DNA of 64,000 bases from Xylona heveae TC161. Its lineage: Eukaryota; Ascomycota; Xylonomycetes; Xylonales; Xylonaceae. Below are positions 12,301 through 23,744 of this stretch, one piece after another. Each line of letters begins with the position of its first letter. Positions within the stretch are counted from its first letter, which is position 1. The notes under the pieces are model-generated. The model had not been told where the DNA came from. It did not search any database and worked only from the letters and a program-made list of their open reading frames with translations. The position numbers and the translations under genes are program-made. The stretch lies in the NCBI RefSeq assembly GCF_001619985.1, contig NW_017264194.1, forward strand, positions 1,607,511 through 1,671,510, written 5' to 3'.

Positions 12301-13426
12301 TTAGTGTAGTTTTATATGTTCTGTATTTTACTAGAGCGAAGGAGTCTCAAGTCGTGTAGTCTTATTTATTTCATGTGTCATCACAGTCTTGTCATTATTT
12401 GCATAGTGTTCCTACAGTGTTATATATTTAGCCTATTTGCATTTAAGCTAGTCTCATCATATATGCGTATTCTTGTCATGTAGATGGTTATTACTACCCT
12501 GTCTTTGTACTACTTGGCCTTGTTCACTTGATACATGAGCCTCATGACTTTAGTCTTAGCCTGCCTCGGTCTTCCACATGATGCTCGACGTGTATATATG
12601 CATATATCTGTATATGCCCGTCTATGGATATATATATCCCCAAGGTACTGATTCCAAGGTACTGATTGCAAGTATTGACCTCACAACATTGCATAAAGCA
12701 TTGATTAAAGCATTGACCTTGAAGTATATTCCAAAGTTGACTCCAAAGTTGACTCCGAGTAGTGATTAAAGCATTGACCTTAAAGTTGATTCCAATCGAT
12801 ATCACTCATGTCTAGCAACCAGAAACGAATGTGTAGTAACTCGAATATGCAAACGAGTAGATGACAAAGTAGGCAGATATGAATCGACAAGTGAATAAAA
12901 AGGACTAGCCAGATATAATTGGACAAGTGAATAACTAGCTAGATATAGAACTAGTTTATAAGTAAACAAGTAAAAAGGACCTAGTCAGATATAAAGTAAA
13001 TAGATAGGTAGATAAATAGCTAGATAAATGTAAGAAAAGTAAACTTGCTGCCGTTCAAACTCCCATTGTGCTTGCTTGCTTTTTATATGCGGAAGAAGGA
13101 AAAGAAAAGGGTTTATCGATAACGAGAGGTAATGATAGGACATGTAAAGACACGAGAGGTAATTGCAACAATTCAAACTCGAACGGTTCGAATACGGTAC
13201 GAAATGTTTTTCTTCCTGCTCCTTTGGGACTGAGATGATTTAAAATAATAGGATGATGATGATGATGATGATGATGCCTCGTGTTATGAAACTAAACCTG
13301 AACCTGAACCTGACGCCGTAGTGAAACGCCGTGGACTGTGCAGTGATTGATGATGATTGAAGAAGTGTAGGTAGGTAGTGGTAGGTGGGTGAGAGGAAAG
13401 GAAAGGACAAGGAATAAACACAATTA
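12301..13426. other. Convergent intergenic region between ORC4 and CDC73
   Basis: AT-rich, with short imperfect tandem repeats (ACTGATT...AAGGT units near 12645-12675, CAAAGTTGACTC units near 12730-12757) and TAGATA-type repeats around 12940-13030. Probably the two 3' UTRs; no coding sequence seen. Confidence 0.6.
13252..13276. repeat. GAT trinucleotide microsatellite, eight copies
   Basis: Eight perfect GAT units read directly in the ORC4-CDC73 intergenic region. Confidence 0.95.
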
Positions 13427-14885
13427 CTATCTCATCGCGGGTCCAGCGTCCCTGGTCCAGCCCTTTGCACGCATACTCTCTTCAATGGCCAGCCAAATCT
13501 CCTCTACGACCTCCCTGTCTCTCCATCTTCCCTGGACGCCGAAATGATTATTCCACTTGTCGACCTGGGTCTTCATGACGCCACGCCCCCAACCCTTGAC
13601 AGACGAGGGCACGTCCTCGCCTCTCCAGCCGATATAGATGCCGAGGACATTTCGAAAGAGGTCCGGCGGGGAAGGCCACTTGTAAGATTTAAACTGCCAG
13701 GCCTGGCCGGTCGTGAAGACGGCGACAACACGGGACCAGTAATCGGGCTTGAACTGCTCGGGGGTATCAACCAGAATGAATCGCATGGGACGCTGCGCAT
13801 CAATGGACGGAAGGAGGCGCGAAATGTGCAAGATATTCGCCGTATTCGACGACCCGGCCAGCGCAGAGTCCGCGGGGATGTACAGTCCGCTCTCGAGGAA
13901 CGATTTGATGTTGCTCATCCGAAGCAGAGATGAGGCAGAGGGGGATAGGAGAATGATCGGCTCAGGGCGGCGGCCCGATCCACGCTTCGAGGGCAGCGAC
14001 ACGAGACTCGGCTGCGATAGACTGCCGGGTAGACCCAATGCCGCGGCGGTAGAGGATGCGATTGCCGGGTGAGTACCAGATGCGCCGGCGCCGGCTCGAG
14101 CGCTGCGGGCCCGCGCGAGAAAGGATTCGGCGGCTTTGCGAACGTGAGAGAATTCCTGGGATCAGGGAGGAGTTAGCCATAAGAGTCAGTGTGATTTAAA
14201 AAAGAAAGGCAGGATTAAGACGTACAGTCGGCTTGATTCCTCTCAGGATGGTATTTCTATCTCCCATTCTTCTCTCCCCGCGATAAATCTCCGCCAGTCT
14301 GGGGTCAATAGTCTTGACCGGCCGACCGCCTGGGCCGGCGGCAAGACTCGCGCCAGGAGCTCCGCTGGGGACGGGCGCAATTCCACCGGCTGCGCCAGAT
14401 GCAACATCTGCCGAGGATCCGGCAGCGGCCGCTGCTGCAGCAGAGTCTCCGGCCAGTGGCTTGATGTATTCGCTCTCTTCGGACGCGCCTTCAAGCCAAG
14501 TGATGAGATCTAATCTTTCGACAAAGACGAGGTTGCGAACTTTGCCGCCCGCACCGCCGGATCCACCTAATTCCTCATTGAGTCGCTGCGCTGAGGCAAT
14601 GTAGTCGGGAATAGCAACGTCCTTTTTCTGCCATGCAAAATAGATGCTTCGCAGGTCGACGGGCTCGCCAGACGGCACGAACCGCGTCGGCGTATCCAGC
14701 GGAAAGGCTTTGCGATCAGGCTTGGAAAAAAGTAAATGTGTAGCAGTGGCGATGCTTGGGACCGCGTCAGAGGCAGAAGCATCTGCGTCGGCCGATTTTG
14801 TGGGCACAGGCGGACTGTTGGCGGCAATCGACTGACGCAGACGAAGAAGCGGATCGGCGCTTGCTTGGTCGGTGACATTAGCCAT
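13427..14885 (-). CDS. CDC73: Cdc73, subunit of the Paf1 transcription elongation complex
   Basis: Two exons, complement(13427-14155, 14226-14885), with a 70-bp GTACGT...CAG phase-0 intron; 462 residues. The start at 14885 (MANVTDQ) is chosen because it is the first ATG of the frame and is followed by DPLLRLRQSI, the usual beginning of fungal Cdc73. The middle contains RGERRMGDRNTILRGIKPT just before the intron, a conserved segment of the family. The C-terminal part, beginning near PIILLSPSASSLL, is the Ras-like Cdc73 C-terminal domain, ending with WNNHFGVQGRWRDREV. The protein acts in the nucleus with RNA polymerase II in elongation and in histone H2B ubiquitination and H3 methylation. An Ala/Gly-rich low-complexity insert sits before the intron. 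Human orthologue is parafibromin. Confidence 0.95.
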
Positions 14886-15263
14886 GATGACGGGGACCTT
14901 TTTCGAGGAAAAGGGCAAGAAAGATAAGTTTGCGATTGTCTCCCTCAAAATTATTTGCGCCGCTGGCGTAGAATCCCAATTGTAATTATCTTGCAGCGTC
15001 GGCAAGCTGCTCGTTCAACATGAATGTGATGATGCTCAAGATCGAAGCTCGAAACTCAAGTCGTCAAAGCAGCTCGCTAAGAGTATACGGGAGACTTTAG
15101 AGTTGCATGACGCAGAGAGGATCACAAACACATACTACGGTTACGTATAATCCATATTGTGGTAAAATAACATGTCAACCGCAGTCGCGATAAACAAACA
15201 CATAAGCCCTACTTGATTTAAAAAAAAAAAGGACCTCAGAATTTCATATCGAAGCAACCTAGG
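14886..15263. other. Spacer: CDC73 5' region and 3' end of the next minus-strand gene
   Basis: About 380 bp holding the CDC73 upstream region and the 3' UTR of the following minus-strand gene. An A11 run lies near 15220. No gene seen. Confidence 0.6.
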
Positions 15264-16763
15264 CTATTCAAACGAATTAGTTTTCCTTCGCCCGTGGTAC
15301 ACACAAATTCCCTTACCACCAGACTTGTGAAGGGGACTCAATGGACACAGGGGACTACCCGGAAGATGCTCCGGAACATTTAGGTCAAATTGCTTTTCCT
15401 CCTCGATGCTGTCTTCAATTTCAATACATGTCCGATACCAGTCGGGAGACGCTGGAGGTCCGGAGTCCGGCAGATTTTTTCCAACAAATGGGGCAGGTAC
15501 ACCTTCCTGGTCTTCGCCTGAACCCAACAATTGCCCTCCAGGATTGCTGTAGTCAAAGAAGAACCCCCGAGGCCGTTTCGCCCCACTTCGCGGCCGAGTC
15601 TCTCTAAGAGGTGGTGTGTTTACCCTGCGAGCTTCCGAAGGTAGGAATGTTGGCCCATCCGGGTCCGAGATCTCCACTTTGAAATAGTCTGTCGAATTCT
15701 TTCCACCATAGAGGGCTTCTGGATTGGGCGTATTCGAAGGCGGGTGGCCCATGATGACCTTGAGAATGGAGCTCGTGTGGGATAATGCCGGTGACCGTTG
15801 ATCGGAATGGATATGACGACGATATGAGGCAGAATCTCTGGAGCTTCCCGATGGAGACGGCGCACCTGAACTTTCTGACTGCCTTCGGCCTTGCTCCTCC
15901 CCCAGCAAGCTAGCAGCTTTTTCCAAAATGTACCTCGTTGTCGATGTATTCATATTCACAGAGCTCATAGGATATCCTTGGACATAATCCAAATCAGTCT
16001 CTCCATCGGAAGGCGGAAGGCGTTCTACCTGCTGGCGGATTTTCCGTTTTGTTCTTTGGTAAAAACTCCTCTTCGACAAAGTAGATGGACCGGGTCGGCC
16101 ATCCTTTGCACGCAACCGACCTCTTGATGACTGGTCAGTTTCTGATGAAGAATCTTCAGCGGTACTTCCACGTCTCACGGTAGAATCGGAGGCAGAAGAC
16201 ATCTCCGAAGATCGATGTCTACGAGACCTTGCGGCCCGCAACTTGTGCTCTTTTATTTGCCGCCACTCATGTGGTGCTTCCTCAAACCATACAAACCCGG
16301 GACGAGGCTCCTGTGTTGGATAGACGTCCGACTCAAGGATTTCCGTCACTCGCGGTTCGCTATCAGACAGTCTGAGCAACCGACGAGCGCGGCTGCTGAT
16401 GGAGGACGCCCTTGAGCTGGCCTGCCCGGAGCAAATGGACTCGCATGATATTTTCGAAGAAAGTGCAGCAGCAGTCAAGTCTGGCGAAGAATGTGCCGGA
16501 CCAGGTAACGGTCTAATGGTAGTATAAGATTTATTTCGAACCACACGCCCGGCGTTCGAAGAGCAGGGAGACCGTTGCCGGCCTGCAAACGCGACATCGG
16601 GTAAACTAGGAGAGCTCTGACGCGTTGCTATTCCAGTATTATGTGGCGAGCCTGGAGAATGCCGAGGTGATCTCTTCTTCTCGTTGTCATCTGAGCGGAG
16701 TCGTGGAGACCAGGAGAAGAACGGGGATGTTTTAAATCCGGTTGGCGTTGTATTCTTAGACAT
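15264..16763 (-). CDS. Conserved Ser/Arg-rich protein of unknown function
   Basis: Single exon of about 499 residues. The start at 16763 (MSKNTTPTGF) is the first real ATG of the frame. No catalytic domain is recognised. The protein is rich in Ser, Arg and Pro and probably mostly disordered, with islands of order: FVWFEEAPHEWRQIKEHK, a short helix RYILEKAASLLG, RPRGFFFDYSNPG, and a C-terminal tail with LPGSPLCPLSPLHKSGGKG and CVYHGRRKT. From memory, the tail is shared by uncharacterised proteins of other ascomycetes. The many SP and RS sites suggest phosphorylation, but that is inference. It is the only gene that continues the strand of its left neighbour (CDC73); the spacer is about 380 bp. 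Regulatory or scaffold roles are possible but unsupported. Confidence 0.75.
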   Translation of the reverse strand: MSKNTTPTGFKTSPFFSWSPRLRSDDNEKKRSPRHSPGSPHNTGIATRQSSPSLPDVAFAGRQRSPCSSNAGRVVRNKSYTTIRPLPGPAHSSPDLTAAALSSKISCESICSGQASSRASSISSRARRLLRLSDSEPRVTEILESDVYPTQEPRPGFVWFEEAPHEWRQIKEHKLRAARSRRHRSSEMSSASDSTVRRGSTAEDSSSETDQSSRGRLRAKDGRPGPSTLSKRSFYQRTKRKIRQQVERLPPSDGETDLDYVQGYPMSSVNMNTSTTRYILEKAASLLGEEQGRRQSESSGAPSPSGSSRDSASYRRHIHSDQRSPALSHTSSILKVIMGHPPSNTPNPEALYGGKNSTDYFKVEISDPDGPTFLPSEARRVNTPPLRETRPRSGAKRPRGFFFDYSNPGGQLLGSGEDQEGVPAPFVGKNLPDSGPPASPDWYRTCIEIEDSIEEEKQFDLNVPEHLPGSPLCPLSPLHKSGGKGICVYHGRRKTNSFE

Positions 16764-19700
16764 ATCGCTCTCCAACGCATTCGGAAATCACTGTTTGTGA
16801 TGTTTCAACAGTCAGTTTGCTCTCATTCATGAAGACAGCAACATTATTATCTTGAACTTTCTTGCAGTCATACCTTGCCCCAATTTTCCAAACAGTCTCG
16901 GCGGTGTCTCTTTGAGACCCAGATCTAAAAGAAAACGGAAACAGAGTCTCCTGAGACGTCTCAACTATCGCGACTCGAAGCAATGCTTTATGTTATGGAA
17001 TCTCGAGGACTGAAATTTTTGTTTTAAGGAACCAAGGTGCGATTATCGCACTGCATGATCATAGAGATTAAGGATAGATGATGCGGGCGGCACTGCAACA
17101 AAAAGCATGGACAGCGCAAGATTTTATAAAGAACGGCATCTTCTGTCTTCCCAAACACCTGCTGGATTCTTTCTTGTCAGTTACTGTTTAGAAAAGGAAG
17201 CGTTTTTCGTAGTTGCAAGATTCGCCTTACTCCTGTCTCCACGCCCTTTCTTTCTTAATCAAAGTTATGCTCTCGAAGCAGAAGCTGAACATTCGAGACT
17301 AGAATGTCAGCTATGAGTGCCATGGCTAGAGGGATTTCAGGCGTCAGTTCCTTCCTATGCGATTTGTTTTGAAGCGGTACATTCAAAAGTATGGAGGTTT
17401 TCAAATTGGAAGGGTAGCATGAAAATCTGAAAATTTTACGCATTACGGAAGGTGCGAGGCCTTTGCCTACTTGTGAACGCTTTTTGATAAGGCGCCAAAG
17501 ATCGGCCTGCACAATTTAGTGATGTGGACCATCTGTAATTAACGTGTCAATTGGGGGTTTCTCAACCGTAAAATCTTGCTTCTGGAAGTAAAAGTTGAAG
17601 GCACTTTCTGGTAGTTGTAATCCTTTTGATGCAATAATTTGATTGTGCTTTGGAATGAAACCCCCTACAGGTCTGATGCTCCCTGCGAATGAAGGCTACG
17701 AACAATGACGCTCTTCGGATATGGAGAAAATTTTACTGAATATGTTTGGCTTTGAAAAGAGCGTCATTTAGATCTAGAGAACAAGATTGGAGGCATCTTA
17801 AACTATTGAGAGGGTGTTTGCTTATCGCCTTTGAAAGCATCATGATTCAAAAGCGCGTTTTCAACCACTGGCAATAGAGGCTCGGCATATTTCCAACCAG
17901 GAGAGATTTCAATATAGCGGTGAAAATTTCCTTTTGTGTGGAGCGGATAGAATGTATTCGGATAGTGCGGAGCAGCTGATGAGGCAATTTTTGATCTTGG
18001 TTATCGTTTGTTCGGTCGGCGAGTGTACATTACGGATTCAGGGGCTCGTCCTCATTTTTATCTATTCGGGACACGTCTTGCTGCGTACGAAACAGCGATG
18101 CTGCAGAGTTAGTAGATGAGTCTGCATTTGAAAATGAGCAGATTGCATCCAGTGATAATCGAATACCAATGAGATTTCTATGGCCGAGTCACCGAATCCT
18201 TGAGGATGATGAGTGTAAGAGCGAGAAACTTTGCTCCTCTCATCGTCTACGCCTCCCGTTCTTCTTTCATTTCTACCTGTACTTCAGCGTTTCCACTGCA
18301 AGTCTCCTCAGCGATCTCGCAAAAGTTACAGAGGTCAAGGACATAAGCCTTCTTTGCCAGGGTTTGCCGCAACGTTCTGCTCGAGAGCAACCCTAGCATG
18401 CCCTAGGCATGAGAGAGAATACTTCCTTTGCAGCCCTCAAGCTGGACTTCCAAAGATGGAGGCACTTGACCATAGCAAGACTCCTTGAGGTATAGCCTTC
18501 CATGAGTGCGTAGCGCTCCTGCTTGTAGACGGGAGGATGGCCGCCCCCGACTTTCCTGTTCTCTTCCACGGTCCATCTGCGCTCACCGCTTTTCGGGTGA
18601 GAGCATTGAGAAAATTCGATGGATAGACGTCTCAGAGTTATGATTGCTCGGACGAGTTCGTATGCATTAGGGCAAGAAGATTTGACTTGACGAACATTTT
18701 TCTTGGAACAAAGGTGGAAAAGAATTTGCCGGCGTTGCAACGGATGTTACAGCCTGTAACGCCCATTCATTTAAGCTCCGGCGATTCTTCCAAAGCCAAC
18801 CCTAGATTATTGCTTTCGGAGATCGCCTTGTTTGGCTCGATTCTGCTGAAAGGACCTTTGAGACATAGCCATTGTTAGTGCCAGCCACTAAGGTAAGTGA
18901 CTGTGCCCACTCGGGTCAGCCAGCCTGGCCACCTCTCGCATGGCTGTTGCCTTAGAAGAAGCAGCGATGTCGGAAGCATGCTATCAAAAAATTTTCGTTC
19001 TTCCATCCGCCAATGGAAACAAGCAGAGATAGGGAAAAAACTGCATAAAGTGAGATGGCAGAGGGAGGCATGCAGCCCGTTAAAGGGGTACAAGCGGTAT
19101 GTGAATAATGAAAATCAGCAAAATCTCGCGGCCATGACCAACGGAAGGGTCTGACCGCTCTTAAAATGATCGGCAACATCAACATAGTGCGTTGTTGGGA
19201 GTAAAACTAACTAGAAACGCGAGGATTCGTAACCTGAAGGTATGGGGAAACACGAGGACGAAAAATACAGTAATGATGACAATGCAGTACAGGGGAAGAG
19301 AATATTCTCCACCAGCTGGGTTGGTCGAGTGAATGCAGATCAAGCCCGCCTGCAGTGCGTCGAATATGGCCAAATAAAGTCAAGCTGCACAGAGTATGAA
19401 ATAAGAAACCAGTGAGCTTGCAAACAATGTTGCGATTATCGCTGCGTCGCAGATTCATTCTACTGGGTGGACCAGGTCGGGATCTCCAGTCATCTCTCGG
19501 AATGCAGCGAAAGTTTTTCTTCTATGGATCTCGTTGGTCCCGAGGATAAAGATAATGCTTGTGTAGATCGTACAGTGCGGTACCAGCAGCTAGATGTCTA
19601 TAATGCGATAGTAGGGAATAATGATAATAATAATAATGACGAAAATTATTGCATCGCGGAGTGGATTACTCTCATTGGTGACATTCTATGGGGTCTTTCC

Positions 19701-22700
19701 TTTTAGCGAATGGGCCGGAGGGAAAAGAATGGGGGGGGGGGGACTTTTGGCTCATCATTCCACACGTGGCGACCAGGATGTCAGAGTGGAGACCATCTTT
19801 CTTCATCTTGACATGGCTCATCGCCTCCATCTGCCAATCTTCATCATGATGCGTGATTTTGTCTTCTCATGCTGGGGATAGTTCTGAATCTAATTTTTTC
19901 CAGCATTTGAAGAACCCTGTCAAAGTGGAGCCTGTCAAGTGAGGAAAGAAAGGGGACCGAATTGATGAACGCCTCATCGAATGAGCGAAGCCCGAACGAG
20001 CGGTGAAGCGGAGCAACGAAAGTAATCGATAGCACGCCTTGTTGCACTGTCAATCCTGTAGATTCATCCGTTACTCCGAGATGATGCCGCTCTTTACCTT
20101 TTCCATTTTCGCCCTCTACAGGGAGCGATGCTAGTCGCCAATCATGCTCTTGACGCATTGTCGTACGCTCGAATGATTGAGACCTTCGGTGCAAGAGTAC
20201 AGTGACGTGTACGTAGTATTTCCATTTCCTTCAATCTAGGTACGTTTAGCATAACCTGAGAACTGGAAGATGCAAGCAGGGCAATCAACAACGTAATAAC
20301 CAGGCTAAGAAGAAGTCTTTTCTGGTGGAGACGGATGGGATAGCTCTTTACCTAGATAGTGCTTAATTCTGATATACCCTTAGATTGCGTTTCTAACCAT
20401 CTGTTATTCTTGACCTTATTACGAGCCCAGTAGTGACAACTAGTTTGATATTTGCATGGTAAGTCGTCGGGATAGCGCCAGTGGCTGCCACGAGGCCTCC
20501 CGATCGGCGCCCACTTCCAAATCATTTTGTCGCACGATAAGCCAGCATTCTAGTGCAGATTTTGCGTTGAGGAATCAATCCACTCTCCACTCTGCATAAC
20601 GCGGAATTCTAAGAGGAGATAACACGAACCCTTGGAAAGTTTAGGCGTGAACTGCTTTTGACAATTCTGAGCTCAAGAACCCGTCACTGCACTTCCTTAA
20701 TCGATTGGCTAATGAGGGGTGATGACAGTCTCCTACTAGAGCTTCTTTGCCGGCTGATAAGCCAAAGTGCAACGAAAAAATCCCATTCTTCCCGCTTTCA
20801 ATTTGCCTAGCGCAAGGCAAATATTTTCGAAGCGTCAGTTGAGAGAGCGACTAGCTCCATCTTATGATCTCGCTGACACACCCCACCAAATACAGTATCT
20901 ACCTACGGAGTACTTTACAGTTGTTATGCTAGCTTCGTATCTTTTGTGTACGAGTCGAAGCTACTTTTCCCTTTCCAATGTGGGGAAACCACGCTGGGGT
21001 TCAATGGCCTGTGGCCCTTATGCATTCGACTGATCTACTCATGAGATGCATGGGATCATCAAAATCATCGCGACTAGCTGGGGAAAGATACTTTTTTTGG
21101 CCCTTCAAACCCTTGTTGACATAAGCGAGTAAAATTGTTTTTGAGTGTGGGTCCCTTTTAACTGTCTTGGCCCGGACCAGGTAGGTTATTGATAGTCACC
21201 TTTCGACCACGTGGCCGTGGCTTGACGTCGGTCGATGCCGCCGGTGAGAGAAGAGCCAAGAGGGAGTGAGAGAAGCATGTGGGTGGAGAAGCCATGGATG
21301 ACGACGGCCTTTGGTCCCTTCGTCCCTAACCGACCTTACTCCGGTAGCTGTCAACTGAGTAAGTACGGAGGCACTTTGTACACTATGCCCTGGCGTTGGA
21401 AACCAATACCAGATTACATGGAAATAGGACGAAAAAATGAGACCGTCCACTTAGAGGATTGATCTGAATTAGTCTGTTGGAAGGATTGATCGCTAAGACA
21501 GCGAGGTGCTCAGGGTCTGGCAGAAAACAGCAAACAGCAATGATCAGCAAAATACATCAGGGAAGGCTTCCCAGATTGAGAATACGCGAAGAAGCACCAA
21601 GGAAAAAATGGAACACATTGGGAGCAGGAGCGATTTGGCGCGTCGCACCTTTGTCTGGCCCATTACAGGATCTAAACCCCTGCTCAGACTGTTATAGTCT
21701 AGTCTCGTATCGCGCAATCATGACTGATTCTTCAACCACTCCAGGACTCCCATACAGGACAGCATTACAGGTTCTCACTTCTCAGATCTGACCGAAAACT
21801 TCTTCGCCAACCCGAGACCCCCTGCCTCCGGGTTGACCACCTGTTTGATGATGATGATGCTATAGGCTCAATTCTCTTACAGTGTGCCCGGTCGAACTTG
21901 TTGCATTCTACTTCCTCTTATCTGACACAATTTGTGTTGCGTGAATTCAAGCGGCAGGCAGGTACTGAGGTATCATTGCTTTTGTCTTTCTTACTCAATT
22001 GGATATCCCTGATTCTTCTTGCTTGCGAGTAGAAGCGCCTAGCCATGGCTGCTGACTCGGGCGACATTAGAGAGCATCACGCTAGTTCACCAGGGTCTCC
22101 CATCCACACACTGCCCCTTTTGTCTGTGACTTGTGTGGTGTTGGTTCTTAACTGACTCTTGCCGAGTCTCGGCTCACAAACCGAGAGTAGTTTAGAGGGA
22201 GATTTCGGGTCAGCAAACATCCGCGGTTGCATCAGATTACCCCAACAGGGAAAGCACTAGGGAAGATGGGCTATGCTGATTGGCTACAAGAGCTTCATAC
22301 CCCTGACAATTCCCCCCCCATGCTTGTTTTCTTTCGTTTCGGAGGACAAAAGTTCTCTTTGAGACGATTGGCTCTTTTGACTGCATCATCACCGTTTTCT
22401 CCCGCCTCAAACCCTCGTGCGAAGCGAACCCCCCCCCTTCCCCCTGTCGCTTTTTGCTTCTTTGCCATTTCCTGTTCTGTACTGGTATTGAGCTTGGTGG
22501 CGGGCATCTCTTGGGCCTCGTGGCAGCCACGCTCGGGCTGTGTGTGCCCGTCTCTGGTTGCAAGCACATGTTTGACCGAACCCACACCTCCCCTTCTACC
22601 TTTCAGGTTTCCTTGTTCAGTCTCCACTCAAGATACACTATTTCTTCCGTCCTGTTATTTCTGACTTGCACGTTCATCTATCTCCTCTTTCTCCACTAAG

Positions 22701-23744
22701 CTTGATGCTTGGAGGGTGAGGCACCCTTACTAGTTGGTGCCAAGCTTCTAACCTTGTCTCGGGTTAAGTGTTGTGTGCAGTCATGTCCTGTTCGCTCCTA
22801 ATCCACTTGTCGTCGCCCGACCGACCAGGGACTAGGGGATCTCCACTACTGAAACCAAGCTGCAGGCTAAAAGCAAAAAGAAGGAGAAAGGGTGCAGGCA
22901 GTCACGACTCATGGACTGAGAGACCATGCCTAGTCCGGCCACGGTCACAAAGCGATCAAAAGACCGGCATGACACCGTGACAAGACGAGCGTTGAAGAAA
23001 GACGTGAGAGATCATAACCGCAACCATCTACTTATTTCGTGTGAATGGGTGCAAATCATATTATTTCTTCAGCAAACTCCCACATCCAAGCGAATTGTTT
23101 TGATGGTTCTGCTTTCGAATCTTTCCCCCCCACTCCTCTCTCTCTCTCTTTCAATATTGCTTCTGATCCTAGCTATTATTGCTAAACGTTCTCACCTCGT
23201 GGCGCTTGTGGCGCACCTTCCGAATTCGGCTGCAAGTCCAGGTGTTTCCCACGTGTGAGATCCGAAATCTTTTCCCGAGAGATAGCGGAACGGCCACGCT
23301 TGCCCTGTGGTTCGTCATCCCGGTTTAGCCTGTCTGGCAGCCAAAGGGACTCCGCCGGTGTTTCCAATTGTCGATCGCCAACCAAAAAGAGTGAAAGAGA
23401 GGGAGAAGGAGAAGAAAAGACGGCAAAAAAGAAAGAAAGAAGAAGCTCCGGCAGGTGGTAGCCTAGACTACGGTATCCTTGGCCCTGATACGGCCGATTC
23501 CTTCATTCTTTGGTACCGCTCGTCCCAGGTCCCCACCTGATACCAACTTTCACCTCCGTTATTCTTGTCTAGCCGTTTCCTTTTAACTCTTGGTTCATCC
23601 TTCTCTGACACACGCTTACCGGCCACCAATTCCTTAAACCCCCCACCCCTGGCGCCTCGTGGCAATCCTGACACCTCCGATCAGGGCCTTACCGGATTCT
23701 GAACCCGGTTCGCTGCCCGTGTCATCCTCAGACCGCCCACATAC
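16764..23744. other. 7 kb gene-poor divergent region upstream of flbA
   Basis: No gene is recognised on either strand. Open frames are short, lack family motifs and do not join across plausible introns. The part from about 22300 to 23744 is pyrimidine-rich on the plus strand and could be the flbA promoter and long 5' leader. Simple repeats: an ATAATA/AATAAT stretch near 19619-19640 and a G12 run at 19731-19742. A TACGGAGTA palindrome lies at 20904-20912. No tRNA was spotted by eye. Confidence 0.55.

Noticed and set aside
13180-13200. GGTTCGAAT resembling a tRNA T-arm
   Set aside because: No matching acceptor, D or anticodon stems surround it.
14886-15005. Forty-residue N-terminal extension of Cdc73
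   Set aside because: The frame opens with TTG, not ATG; the family start follows at 14885.
16764-16775. Start of the Ser/Arg-rich protein four codons upstream
   Set aside because: The upstream codon is TTG; the ATG at 16763 is used.
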